A stretch of 64,000 nt of DNA from Phlebopus portentosus (taxonomy: Eukaryota > Basidiomycota > Agaricomycetes > Boletales > Boletinellaceae): assembly GCA_037892935.1 (NCBI GenBank), contig JAYXKI010000008.1, forward strand, positions 1,488,001 through 1,552,000. The letters run 5' to 3'. Positions 23,348 to 35,037 of this stretch are shown piece after piece. Each line of letters begins with the position of its first letter. The first letter of the stretch is position 1. Under the pieces are notes generated by a model. The model searched no databases and was not told the DNA's origin. It was given only the letters and a program-made list of their open reading frames with translations. The position numbers and the translations under genes are program-made.

Positions 23348-26027
23348 TTGGCAGATCAACAGGATCAGCATTCTAAATATGATAAGTAACAGTCCAGCAG
23401 CCACTGGAGCCAAACTACTGTTCATGCAACCAAAGCAATAGTCATGGGCATCAACAGCAATACACAGGCACCTGAGAAGCACACCACAAGTACATAACCC
23501 CATAGACTACTTAACATCACCAATCAGCAGTTGCCACCACTAACTTAACATCGCTAACCAAACTCCCGATCTGACCCAATCAAAAGAAGTCAAGAAGCAA
23601 TCAAAACTACTAGAAGCTTGAGATATCTAGAACATGACTACCAAAGCCTAACACCTAATGACTAAAGTCTAAAGGCTAATCTGAGCCCAATGGAGACATC
23701 ACTGGCATTCCAGCACTGTCAGACTTGTGCTTGAATGTACATAGTCCTTTATGAGATATACTTTATAGTATGTCATGCTGCAAGTAAAATATGTGACTGC
23801 CAAATCGAAGTCTAACATCACACACAAGAAGCATTACATGCCAATCCACCAAATTCTATAATACTCAAGTGACATGAGGAACTCATTGTTACAACTTGAA
23901 CCCCTCGAGCTGCAGACTCAATAACTTGGAGGATACTAGGGTGGTACAAGCCAGAGCTGCACAATTCATGTCCAGCTTCTACAGTATAAGCAAACCTTTA
24001 TTTACCAAGGAACATGAACTTGGACACCAAGCAACTACAACTAGTACTCCAACAAAGGATATGGTAGTACATTTGTGACATTTGACTTCCAGGCAAAGTA
24101 TGGCTAGTAACTCAAACACAACTGCATCCCCCAGTGGAACTTATACAGTTCATGGTATGCATTGGACCATACTTTACACTAACCCAACATCTCAATACTG
24201 ATATGTGAGTTGTACTCATACCCTTTGGACCACAAGACGAACAGTGAAGAGTCACATATCGAGCTGCCTACATTGCACCAAGAGCTACAATTCCACCTAG
24301 TGATGGAATCAACATCATAATAGAGCACTGATAGTGGAGCTTTCTATACTAGAACAGCACCTCTATTGTCTCAGTCAGCAACCCCACAGAATTCTGTCAT
24401 GGTGGAGATACTTCTTTTTAAGATATCTGTTCTTATTAATTGGTTTGTTTTCTATTTTGATACATTCTCCATTTTTCAGCTTTGACAATAATTGGTTCAT
24501 ATTGATTCCTTTTCTTATATGCTCCATTATCTGTTCCTCAGCTTAGATCATTGGGCCAAGTATTTATTCTCATCATGTATTATACAAAACACTTTTTTTA
24601 AATTAATATAGAGCTCAAAATACTCAGAACTTCTACACATTCCATAGGATGGAGCATTTTAGATAGAATAGAAGATATTATCACATTGCACAGCGAGTTT
24701 CACATGGAAAGATCCATTTGCAGACTAAAATTATTGGGTCAACCTTGTTAATGCCACAACCAAAGCATCGCATCCACATTTGGTGCTATGCTTGCATTGT
24801 TTCACACTGAGAATAAATTGTTCAGAGGACCATAGAATTTATCCAGGTGGAAGTATGTTGGAGACAAGCCAGGGAGCACCTGTGTACTTAAAGGTCAGCA
24901 TTCACAAGGCACATCAAAGTTGGCTAAAAGCAAATTGTGTTGTGAGTTGCTGATGGGCTTGTAGATGTCTCATTTTGTTCCATGTGCAAGCTGCCTGGAA
25001 TGACCAATCCAGATTCTTTGAATGGAGATACATGTGTGGATGATTCTGATCACTGAAGGCCTCCAGAGCTGCTTGTGCCAACTGATATCATGGTAGAGTC
25101 CAAAGGTGCCTAAAGGCCATGATGGCTAATAAGAATCTATTTGGAGAGGTACAGCCTCAGGCATCTATTCACAGTATCAACAGGGTCCGAGGCATTTATT
25201 AAAGTCACAATGGACCCTACATGTGGTACAAATGGACTGTCTGCAGGCAAGGATTTTGAAAATCACCAGAAGATATTATGCCATGAATATGGACTATGTG
25301 GAAAATGATAAGTAATAAGATTATTTCATTAATATACCTATCACTTATATAAGTAACCTAGCTTCAGAAAAATAATTATAGATAATGATAATAGTAAAAA
25401 ACTAGATCACCACTAATCTCAGCATGAGCATGCTTTACACAGACAGCTTTCAGCAACTCTACTGTGGCCTGACTCTGTATGAGCATACTCGACAGGGTGC
25501 TAAACTGATGAGAAAGGTCATAGGGCTCAGGCCAAAAGCATCAATTTGATCATCAACATCCAGGACATGATGATGTACAATGACGTTACTATACAGAACA
25601 GTAAAGTCATCAACATTTGTAAGGACTGCTAAGCACAGAACAAAAATGGTGAAAGGAAAGCACAAATGAAAATATGCAGAGTGTGTGGTGCATGAGAAAG
25701 TGTGCAAGGTCATGCAGTACAGCAATAGCAATAGCAGAAGAGCAGGATCAGTGTAGTGGGTAGGATAATGGATGGAGGGATAAAAAGAAAAACACAGGAA
25801 TATACATATGAGAAAACATTATCCGGTGGTGAGTCAATTAAACAAGGATGCATTGCAAAACCAGTACAGTCACAAGAAGAAAAGAAGATTGAAAAAAAAG
25901 GTGTGATGAGGGGATGGGGTGGGGGACCAAACAAACAGACAAGATAAGCGAAACCAGAGTGGTAAAAGAAAATACTTAATAAATTTTACATGGGCACCAT
26001 CCATTGCTGTGGCTGTAGATGTTGCTG
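23348..26027. other. 2.7-kb stretch with no supported gene
   Basis: AT-rich sequence without conserved frames, introns or repeats that I recognise. The longest open frames (for example 24334-24546) are short and of low-complexity composition. It may be old transposon debris between the left nest and the kinase gene. A polyT/AT patch near 24595 and a polyA patch near 25895 are the only visible features. Confidence 0.5.
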
Positions 26028-29000
26028 CTACTGTTGCTGTTGGCGACGAGCAGTGGATCTGCCACTCACAATGGCTTTGAATGCCTTGCGCACGGCACTG
26101 AATGACTTACTCGCATCCTTGGTTAACGAAGCACTTTGCGAGAACGATATTGACGAGAGGAGTCCAAAGTCCTCGGTTCCGGATCTGGTACCAGCCGGAT
26201 GAGACACAGTCAGATTGTTGCTATAGCTTTGATGGCGTGAAACACGGCCTTGACGAGAACCAAATAGTCTGCTAGTCTTTTTGCTCGCGGATGGAGGGGC
26301 TTGCAATGTCAGAGGAGCCTGTACTGGAGTTGGTGCCGATATTTGTGATTTAGAGACGCGTCGGGTTTTGATCCCAGTCTTGACCAAGGGAACACGATCG
26401 GGCAGATTCTCTTGCTTGCTCTGAGGCCTAGAGTATAAGATTGGAGAGGAGTTGCTCTCACGCAGGACGGTCGAAACCGCAGGTGATTTTGCCGGGTTGA
26501 GAGAAGACGAAAAGCGAATCTGTGCTTGCAGGAGTGGAGATCCAGGAGACACCAGGTCATTATCACCTGGAGGGGTCGAGCCTGAAGGTCGAGCGATAAA
26601 AATACTCTGGTCAAGTAGCTCAGACAAGTTGCGCTTCGACTCCTCCTCTACATGACCAGCCATTAGTCATACTTACTATTTGATTTACTAGGAATCTTAC
26701 CTTTCTCCAATGCCTTCTGAAGCTGGCTCAACGGGCTAATGGGTCTGACAAGACTAGACAGGTTCCCAGCTGATTTTGACTTCTCTTTTCGCCTTGAAGG
26801 GGTGCCATCAATTGAAGCAGTCTCAATTTTCGCCGCTCGACCTGGACCCGATGAGATCGTAGCCCTTCGGCGACTCCTAGGGCTGCTGAGGTCTTTCGGA
26901 GGAAGTGGCGGCTCCGCGGTCGTGCCAAGGCCCCGATTAGGCGGAGGAGTCTGGCGTCCCGAAGGCTCAGCCAGTGATGTTGATATCGCTTCCGGTTCTT
27001 GGAAGATCTGGTCGGCAGCAAGGATCTTTCTCTGAGTGCGGGGAGCACGTGCCACACCTGCGCGGGATGCTGGAGGGGCCGTAAGTGGAGGTGGTACAGT
27101 GATACTTGACGAAGCGAAGTTCTCTTTTGCTTCCTTCACAACTTCTGGTGAAAATAGACCGGCTTTAGAACAATGATTGGTGCCAGAAAATGTCACACTT
27201 ACGTTCGACGCTGCGGATCCAGTGTGATAACCGGTCCGCCTTGTTATCAGCGACGACTTGGTCAGAGTGCAAAGGGTGCCGAGAAATCGGAATTGACGTC
27301 TTGGCTGTCAAAGAGCCATACGATGTTATCGGCGTGAGTTATAGATTGAAAAATTGAACACATACGGTCAGTGATAAACGAATAGTCCTCCCATGATGCT
27401 CTATGGGAATTGCTCGCGTCCAAGTCCTCTGACGTGCGCTTCACAGGCTTTCGAGTGTTCATTCTGCCGATAGACAACTTGTAAAGGCCAAAAGTTTTGT
27501 CTACGTAATCTGTCAGACAAAGACTTCGTTGAAAAATGTCAGAGATGATTACCAATCGAAGCCTTGATGCCGCGCTTGAACAAGCTAGGACTGGCCTGAT
27601 GTCGAGAGACAGGAAGCGAGTTCATTAGAATTGCCTTCGAGTCTTGAGACACTATGTAAGATCCCAAGGTATTTGTTTTACAAAGGAATTGCATACCGTG
27701 TTCCGGAGGTTCTTCAAGAACCCGTCTATCAACAAGCGTGCTCTTGAAATCCGTCATGAGAGTGAATGGTGACGGAGTCGTATCACGACGCGCAAAGTTC
27801 CGCGCCGGAGTGTTGTTATAGTCTACCCGCGTCATCGTGGATATTGCCCCAAGAGACGTGCTTGTCATGCACTGAGACGAAGATTTCGGCGGAACAACGA
27901 CCTCCTGAACGAAATCTTGATCTCGTTCCTTCTCTTTCTCCTGGAGCGCCTTCTCACGCGGTGGCTCGTCCAATCCCGCCTCTTCGTCTTCTTCCTCCTT
28001 GAGGAAGCGATTACGCTCGAGCTGCTTCAGCCGCTCAAACGCCTTGACACGATCGTAACTGCCGCTGCCAAACTGCCTTCCTTTTTCCGGAACCTTGTCC
28101 CTGCCCTTTTCGGCCTTGCCAGCAGGGCTCGTTGCAGGCCTCCTGGGAGTCCCGATGTTATGAACGCGGGACGTCGCATCAGTCAGCACACCACTTCGAC
28201 GTTTATGTGCGTCAGTGCCTTTCGTCGGGGTCTGGGAGGCCACATCTTTGATCTTAATCCGGAAGGGCGTCATATTCTCGTCAAATGCAGGAACAGGCTT
28301 CCGCTTGACGGAAGGGCGTGCTTTAGCAATAGCGACACGAGAGCGATACGGAGATGGTGGGATGTTCTCGCGTCCACCAGCCGTCCGTGCTGAAATCGGA
28401 GAACCTTCAATAGTCGGGAGGCCATGAGAATACACACGCCGCGGGGGGCGAGTTACTGGTTTTGTCTTGTCTGAAGCTAGAGAAGACCTTAACTGCAGTG
28501 AAGACACAAGAACAATTTGCCGACAAACCTTCAGACAAGTTAGATCGCTTCGCCACAAGCGCCCGCATATTTTCCTTAGATGACATGGGCTTCACTCCCA
28601 TCTTCCTCGCCCTATCGGGTGTCATGCCAGAAGCCGGAGAAGACATGGTCATCAAGGAGTTCTTGGGGCTAAGGCTGATCGTGTCGATGTCTTCCATCCA
28701 GTAAGGATCCAGGATAGCTTCTGCAGCGGTACACCTCGTATCGACATTCGGGCAGATCATCCTGCGCAGCAAACGTTCGGCTGCCTTGGACATTGACCAA
28801 GTGCCGACCCACTTCCCTTTTGCCTGCAAGTGAATGCGTATATTTGAGCGTCCTCAACCCGAGTTAGTTGCACAATAAACTCACGGTGCGTGACCAATAA
28901 CGTTCGAGATCGGCTGGTGTGGTTAGCTTCTCCCCTTCGATGTATTCAAATGGCGTTCGCCCGATTAAGATCTCGAAAAATGTTATACCGAGCGACCACA

Positions 29001-30325
29001 TATCAGACTTCCGCGTATCATGAACAGTCCCGCGAGCGCGCTCTGGTGACAAGTACTAAAATAGATATTCGTCGGTCTGAATTGAAATCTTAATGTTTCA
29101 AAAGAAATGAAATTGACCTCAGGTGTGCCGTAAGCCAAGTTGCTCATGAACGCCCGTTTTGATCCGACCTCATACTTCTCTGCAAAGCCGAAATCGACGA
29201 ACATGGGTATCTTCCTCGTCGATAGAAGTATATTCGCAGGTCTATGCGCAGGAGAATCAGTGATAATCATATCAGGGAGATAATTGGAACTTACTTTATA
29301 TCGTTATGTACAACGCCCCTAGTATGCAAGAAATGTACAGCAGAGAGCAAACTATGGAACCATTCGCGCGCTTTAATTTCAGGAACCTCAACCGGAATCA
29401 AGTAAGGCAGATATTCCCTAGAGGAAGAACAGATCAGTAAGGATCAGAGATAACAGAATAAGCATGGTATTTGTTGGAATAATCATAACACGATCAATGA
29501 CGCGATTGAACGCGTCGCTTCTAAGGATATGAGAGAAGGACATCCATGAAATGTGATGACCAGCTGAGACGCGTCAGGAACGCGCTGGCGTATAATGGAA
29601 GGTGTTATGATCGAAAAAGCCAATATAAATTAATCCGGTCTTCCCGTAGTTAGCATCAAAGCATCCCAAAACGTCCGACAGTGGTGTGAGCAGAATCAAC
29701 TAAACCATTTCTGCCCGACGCGCGATTGACGGGTGTTGTGCTTATCACGTCCCCGTCAAGTCAAACGAACAAGGCACCGAGGCGCTCCGAGGTCACGTTT
29801 TGCGGCGTCCAGAACGCCCGAACAACGAGAAGAGATACTCACATCGTGATGATAGCAAAGGAAGGTGTGATGATAAACGAGTGGAAGGGAATAATAGACG
29901 GATGAGGCTCCTGCTTAAGCGCGCGTACAATCTTCATTTCGTTCCATCTATTGCATAATAGTATGAGTGTATATGCTAGATTCATGCGCATACAATGGCG
30001 CTCACAATGATCGTACGCGTTGCGCGGTGTTGGGCTTCTTCTCGCGAAAGACCAGCTTGACAGCGACGCGTCGTGGACGTTCGTCGCCGTGCACCTGCGC
30101 GCGGTGTTCGTCGGTCTTGGGTGAGCAGAGCCAGACACATCCCCAATTGCCTGCGCCAATCTACACCGATCATTAGTTAAATTCAAGAGCTTGAAGACGC
30201 ATCGAGAAGAAGAAACGAACCTCGCGAATAAACTGATAGCGCTGGGCGAGATTCGCGTCCGAGATACTGTACACGTTGGTATCGTGCTCAGATGAGACGG
30301 ACACTGGCGGATGGCGGACGGTCAT
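26028..30325 (-). CDS. Ser/Thr protein kinase with long disordered tail
   Basis: Twelve exons (30325-30221, 30160-30006, 29947-29843, 29417-29295, 29241-29118, 29055-28885, 28823-28529, 28476-27553, 27509-27366, 27304-27203, 27144-26701, 26647-26028) join in frame to 1103 codons plus stop; all but one intron are about 40-65 nt. The kinase domain is at about residues 30-302: glycine loop GAGNWGCV 37-44, Lys70, HND 159-161 with Lys163 (an HRD variant lacking Arg), DFG 179-181, SPE 207-209. The 800-residue tail is Ser/Pro/Arg-rich and ends in polyglutamine. It is cytoplasmic or nuclear with no membrane segment. I do not assign a named kinase family. It is the best-preserved host gene here and is free of insertions. 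Confidence 0.88.
29418..29842 (-). promoter_or_regulatory. 425-nt kinase intron with clustered ACGCG motifs
   Basis: Intron 3 is several times longer than the others and holds five ACGCG cores, two of them full ACGCGT. ACGCGT is the MluI cell-cycle box bound by MBF in yeasts. A further ACGCGT lies just upstream of the gene near 30474. An intronic G1/S enhancer or alternative promoter is only an inference. Confidence 0.25.
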
Positions 30326-31059
30326 TGTCTCGTCGTCGTCGGCTGCGTCGTGGCCTTAATGATGGCTGCGTTGGGGAACTGGACGTCGACGGAAGGGAGA
30401 TGAGGAGAAGGACGCGACGGGGCGCGAAGTTGAACTGGTTCCCCTCAAGAGACAAGAGGGTCCAAGAACTCACACGCGTCTGTAAATGGGGTTTGCCTCG
30501 TGCCTCTGCTTAGGCTTCGCATAGAATTTCCTTCTGCTCTAATTGGTGACGGGCAATCCCCATGTAAATTTGTTTATTCCCATGAGCCCTGGCATCACAT
30601 GCCGATGAGATGCCGCGACTCGCTTATTTTCCATTTTTTGAATTCGACCTGTTGTGCATTCACAAGTCCTTACAACATGCAATTATGGACAGAATAAGTG
30701 AGATTTGTGTATCTATGAACTCCATGAGTGTGTCCCAACATGAATAAGATTTTTTTTGCAAAATTTGAGCAAAATTTGGCATAGTTTAGAGCAATATTGA
30801 GAGAACCAAGTAATTTCTGGTAAATCTACAATTAACAATTTAAAGAGAGGGTATATACAATGCCAATGGACCATTTGCGATGAAGTTTCTTGGTTTGGAT
30901 CAAAAGGAAATGTATTGTGTTGGTAGAGACGAAGAAGCTTATGAAAGACTAGAAAAAGGAAAAAAACACTCACATGATTTGTAGAAGCAAATGTTTGACT
31001 TTGGGTACAAGTCTCTCAGCACAAAAAACAATATTATTTCAGCTGCAACTGACAAGTAA
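30326..31059. other. kinase promoter region and intergenic DNA
   Basis: GC-rich and CpG-rich for about 200 bp upstream of the kinase start, then AT-rich. No gene is supported; open frames in this stretch are short and unconserved in appearance. Confidence 0.4.
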
Positions 31060-31410
31060 GTATATCATACATTTACACACAACAGGCAAATGGGCATATC
31101 ATCGATTAAGATATTTTATAAGATATGCAATTAAATATTTAAAATATCATAAAGCATATCCGCATTTAGGATATAATAAATATCAGAAAGGATATATGAT
31201 CAGCTGATATTCAAAATATCATTTTGCATTTCTTAGATGATGATATTCATTATATCATCGTGATCAATATGCTTTGTGATATGCTTATCGATATTTAGAA
31301 TATCTGAATAGAATATCATTAAGCTAAATATCCTTTTCGATATTTTACATATCTTAATGTACTATATTTTGAATATCATTTTAAATATCATATCTGATGA
31401 TTATATACAC
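31060..31410. repeat. GATAT/ATATC-dense tract
   Basis: About 350 bp in which GATAT or its complement ATATC recurs more than twenty times at irregular spacing (aaaatatc, gatattc, gatatgc). It is not a regular tandem repeat and has no coding potential. Function unknown. Confidence 0.5.
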
Positions 31411-31488
31411 AATGAGCGGGTGATGATTGGGCACAGTGAGGGAGACTAGTGGGCACATTGAGGGTGGAAAGAGGGCGCATAGAGGGTG

Positions 31489-31650
31489 AGCAGAGGGTGG
31501 AGGGAGGGCACGGAGAGGGTGGAGGGAGGGCATGGAGAGGGTGGAGGGAGGGCACGGAGAGGGTGGAGGGAGGGCACGGAGAGGGTGGAGGGAGGGCACG
31601 GAGAGGGTGGAGGGAGGGCACGGAGAGAGTGGAGGGAGGGCACAGAGTGA
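31489..31650. repeat. 22-bp G-rich minisatellite
   Basis: Unit AGAGGGTGGAGGGAGGGCACGG repeated about seven times with single-base variants, preceded by degenerate units from about 31440. The strand is almost purely purine, with G3 runs. Proline-rich open frames across it are artefacts of the repeat. Confidence 0.85.
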
Positions 31651-32103
31651 TGAGCAGATAGATTGGGACATATGCACCCGGCTGGAATTTAGTGGGGATG
31701 GTACAGTATATTACTGAAATGTTCTGCCCCACGTTCGCAGAGCTATAGTAAGTAAATCTCTTTGGACAGTTCTTGAGCTTGATATCTTGATTTACTGAGA
31801 TTGGCCAGGATTTCATTGAGAAATGCAAATTTTCTGTATCAGTCTGAATCGGACGGTACATGTCAAGCAAATCACGAGGGGATGCACCGCCCATATACAA
31901 TGGTCTTGGTACCAGAGTGTTTGCTGGACAATCAAAGAAAGTACATGAAAATCAAAATTGATATCAATATACTACATCATTCAGAAGACAGTTTTTGTTG
32001 GCTTTCAGTCAAGATGACTAGACTTTACACAAGAAGATAGAGAAGATAGTTTTGAAAACTGAACAAGGGACTTGATATTCCCGAGATACCAGAAAATTAG
32101 CAT
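31651..32103. other. 450-bp intergenic stretch
   Basis: Between the minisatellite and the C2H2 gene; no gene, repeat or RNA recognised. Confidence 0.4.
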
Positions 32104-32914
32104 TCAGTTACCGCCATGCACATTCCGTTTGTGCCTACGCCTAGAGCTGTCATGCTGATATATCCTGTTGCAGCCATCATGCACGCAAGCATACAGTTTT
32201 TCTCCCGTACTGAAGAGAGAGTAAACACATATTAAAGTTAATTGAAAGCTGTGACTTACTGGACAAACTGATGATTATTGTGTTCCCTTGCTCTGCCAAA
32301 CAATTGACCACATTCCGGACAAACGTACTTATTCAAACTAAAAAAAAGTCGGTATCTTCTGCTTTTGAAGCAATGGAGACGAACTGCATATTCTTATGGA
32401 TCCGGCACATATAAGCTGAGCTGAAAACTTGAGGACACAGGTTGCAGGGGAGCTGAGCTTGTCCTTGTGCAGGGCCCACAGTTGGACCTTGTTTGCCCTG
32501 CAATGCGTTCGCGGCTAGCAACAGAGCATCTATTCCATTCATCTGAGCAACATTATGATAAGAAGCCAGTGCAAAATATCCAGAGATATAATCAGCCGTT
32601 TGAATACAAGCAATTAGATTAGAATATGCACCGGATTGGCCTGCGACACATCAAGATTATTCATCTGATCAGAGAAATGTGGTAGTAAGTTGTAGAGTTG
32701 GTTAGTGGATAAATGTAGACAAAGTATAACGACTCACTGTGTAAGATCTAGTGAAGACTTGGACTGAGGAAGCCTGAGGAAAGCAGAGAGAAACAGCGAC
32801 GAGCGTGAAGACAAAGACCGATGCACAGTCCATGGACCTTCAGTATTGATAACATGTAAATCAGAAACCTGATCAAGGCATGGAAATATTGCTTCAGAAA
32901 GCTTGTTGGACAAT
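32104..32914 (-). CDS. three-finger C2H2 zinc-finger protein, small exons
   Basis: Exons joined on the minus strand: upstream coding ending at 32838 (5' limit uncertain, perhaps 32914), 32763-32738, 32664-32632, 32542-32385, 32337-32260, 32209-32104. All junctions are GT-AG and keep frame. The product carries three fingers: C-X2-C-X12-H-X3-H completed by a His codon split across the 32385/32337 splice; a second C-X2-C-X12-H-X3-H with its last His split at 32260/32209; a TGEK-type linker; and C-X4-C-X12-H-X4-H. It ends VHGGN. Tandem fingers with a TGEK linker indicate sequence-specific DNA binding in the nucleus; targets unknown. The first methionine is unresolved: candidates are in 32914-32838 or the ATG at 32664. 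Confidence 0.72.
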
Positions 32915-33495
32915 CTGAAATCGCAAGCAAGTCAATGAGCTAAGATAGAGATGGATGGCAGAAGATCAGCAACTTTGGGCCTATCGTATGCCAACACTTG
33001 CGATGCACGGCAAAATAATATCGCTGCGTTCTTGCAAGGTAATTGTGTTCGAGTTCACAATCAATTTTCTGGATCTGAGGTAGACACACGTGAACTATCA
33101 CGTTCTACGGATGCAAGAGGTAAACTTGAGTCAACGATGAGACGAGACTGAGGTGGTGAGAGTCAAGACACAGTGTTGCATGCTGTGCTCTCTAGGTTTG
33201 ATTCCAGCATGAATTCACATATGTGACAATTTGATATGTACACTTTATGATTTTGCCCGACAGACACAGTTTGCGCTGATAACAGACTGCTAAGCACTCG
33301 TTTCTCATTAGATGACTCTCTCGAGGTTGTAGTATATCACGAGCGTCTCATCGGCTGGATATTATTTATTGTTCTTCTACTGGTCATGTTATTTACTGTA
33401 TCATGACTTTGCATAAAATAATAGGATGTAACTATAGGCCGAACTACATTTCAAGAATGCAGAGAACTACAGGAATGAACTCAGACATATAAAAT
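32915..33495. other. 580-bp stretch, no supported gene
   Basis: Probably the promoter of the C2H2 gene and the 3' flank of the next gene. A plus-strand frame at 32951-33151 is open but short and I cannot support it. Confidence 0.35.
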
Positions 33496-34092
33496 TCAGA
33501 AACGAGATGAAATAGCATTGAAGCACTTAGCGAAGCGTTTCTGAAAGTGTTCATTTAACACCAGCAGATGCATGATCAAGCAATAAGACTCACCTTTGCA
33601 CGCCGATACAACCCCTTCACTGGGTTCTCCTTGGGGTGCAGATCCAATCGGCGAACTTCTTCAATCACATTCACACCCACCTCCTCCATTGTGAAGCTGA
33701 TGTTTCGGTGCGAGACGAGGTAGTGGACCTCTGTATTTTGATAGATCTTGCAACTTATGAGTGCTTGAACGATGCAGGTTGGCGTAACTCACCATCTGAA
33801 GGTGAGCGGGATTGATGAAGTAATCATTTGTGTGGTTATTGAATGTTATCTGCTAGGATGATTAGCTTGGGCGTAGAACCGAACAAATCTTGCAACTTAC
33901 CATGGTGGACTTGACCTGCAGTATCTTGGACCCGTCGAACTGTGATTGCGAGTGATCAAGAGTGTTCCACAATGTGGATGAGCTCTGCTTGAGGTTATTG
34001 GAGCAAGGAAGGTAATAAAGTCTGTGAATGGAACTGTGCAGTTTCTCGTGTTGGATCACCGCGACTAGTGAAACTGGAAGTAATCTTGTCAC
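33496..34092 (-). CDS. 142-aa hypothetical protein, four exons
   Basis: Exons 34092-33901, 33849-33793, 33728-33594 and 33540-33496 join in frame through three GT-AG introns (about 50-65 nt) to 142 codons plus stop. I do not recognise the product. It is soluble-looking, with a middle segment NNHTNDYFINPAHLQM, a mixed helix EEVGVNVIEEVRRLDLHP and a basic C-terminus (YRRAKKRF...). Upstream of the ATG there are stops and AT-rich DNA, so it may be the shortened 3' part of a once longer gene. The clean splicing frame argues that it is, or was recently, expressed. Confidence 0.5.
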
Positions 34093-34350
34093 ACCAGGTT
34101 ACTTGATACGTGCGGAGCTACAACTTCATTTTACAGGATAGAAATATAGAAAAAAATTTTTTGTAGCTACGATTCTTGTTTATTGTGAAAGAATTTTTTC
34201 AAAAAAAAGGACTGATAAGTTTGGATGTAGGCTTAGCCAGGATTTACTACCAAGAGACACATACCGATTTGCCCGGCCTGGTGATCAACAAGATATGGCA
34301 TGTCAATCACATATTCTGGCCTAGATAATCCGTGGGACCCATCAGTCTCG

Positions 34351-34505
34351 ATTATATAATACAAAACCAGGCTCATTATATAACGAGAGAGTCAGCTGAT
34401 TATATAATATCAAAACCAGCCTCATTATATAATGGGGGCTTCAGCCGATTATATAACATCAAACCAGCCCAATTATATAACCAAGGAATCAATCGATTAT
34501 ATAAT
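34351..34505. repeat. ATTATATAA array with 24-bp period
   Basis: Seven copies of the near-palindrome ATTATATAA(T/C) start at 34351, 34375, 34399, 34424, 34448, 34472 and 34496. Spacers alternate between an AACCAGCC type and a CAGCTG/CAGCCG type, so the real unit is about 48 bp. No coding role. Confidence 0.85.
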
Positions 34506-34717
34506 GCAGAAATCAGTCGAAAGGTATAACTAGAAATGAACAAATAATTATTCAAATCCAATGGACACTCCAAACTGCACAGGATTAAAAAAAACTATTG
34601 TTCTACTCGAGGCAGATCAGGCTGTGCATTTAGCAAGCTAAGCACCACAATGTTTCTTGCCCCAAGAGGGTAAGAGGCAAAATGACCTTGTACCATATGA
34701 CACTTAATGGTTTCTGA

Positions 34718-35037
34718 TCAAGAATGACATTCCTTCGAGTGTATTGATGCAGGAAAATTGGGGTATTGCTGAAAAGCATTGAAGCTCAGATTGACAGCAG
34801 GTTTGAGGTGGCGAATGACGAAATTGGGCCGGTCCCCCTCTTCAATATCGTAGATGTATGCTGGGACCAGGTCGGGTGAATATGTCGGGCGAAAAAGAAT
34901 CTGGCTATTTCCCTCATGTGCGCCGCGGACAGCATACTGGATGTTATTCCATTTGCACCTCTTTAGCTTCTTATCTTTACACCGCCATAATGTGCAGTCA
35001 ACTCTGATGTTACCCATCGGAAAAACGGCAGACCCGA
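34718..35037 (-). pseudogene. 3' fragment of a gene cut by an LTR
   Basis: An open frame runs from the LTR junction at 35037 to a stop at 34718, about 106 codons. It has well-mixed composition (e.g. CTLWRCKDKKLKRCKWNNIQ, IYDIEEGDRPNFVIRHLKP) and ends SIHSKECHS. The frame runs straight into the LTR of E7, so the 5' part should lie beyond the nested elements right of the window. Family not recognised. Confidence 0.5.

Noticed and set aside
24334..24546. Hydrophobic 70-aa frame resembling a membrane peptide
   Set aside because: AT-rich DNA gives Phe/Leu/Ile-rich frames by chance; no start context, homologue or neighbour supports it.
26028..26663. C-terminal kinase exon taken as a separate 211-aa gene
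   Set aside because: It splices in frame to 26701 and completes an 1103-codon reading frame with correct phases at all eleven introns.
31388..31900. Proline/serine repeat protein across the minisatellite
   Set aside because: All frames of the 22-bp repeat are open because of composition; there is no conservation or gene structure outside the repeat.
34351..34505. CRISPR-like array
   Set aside because: The repeated core is only 9-10 bp and the spacers are also related to each other; the context is a eukaryotic genome. It is a short tandem repeat.
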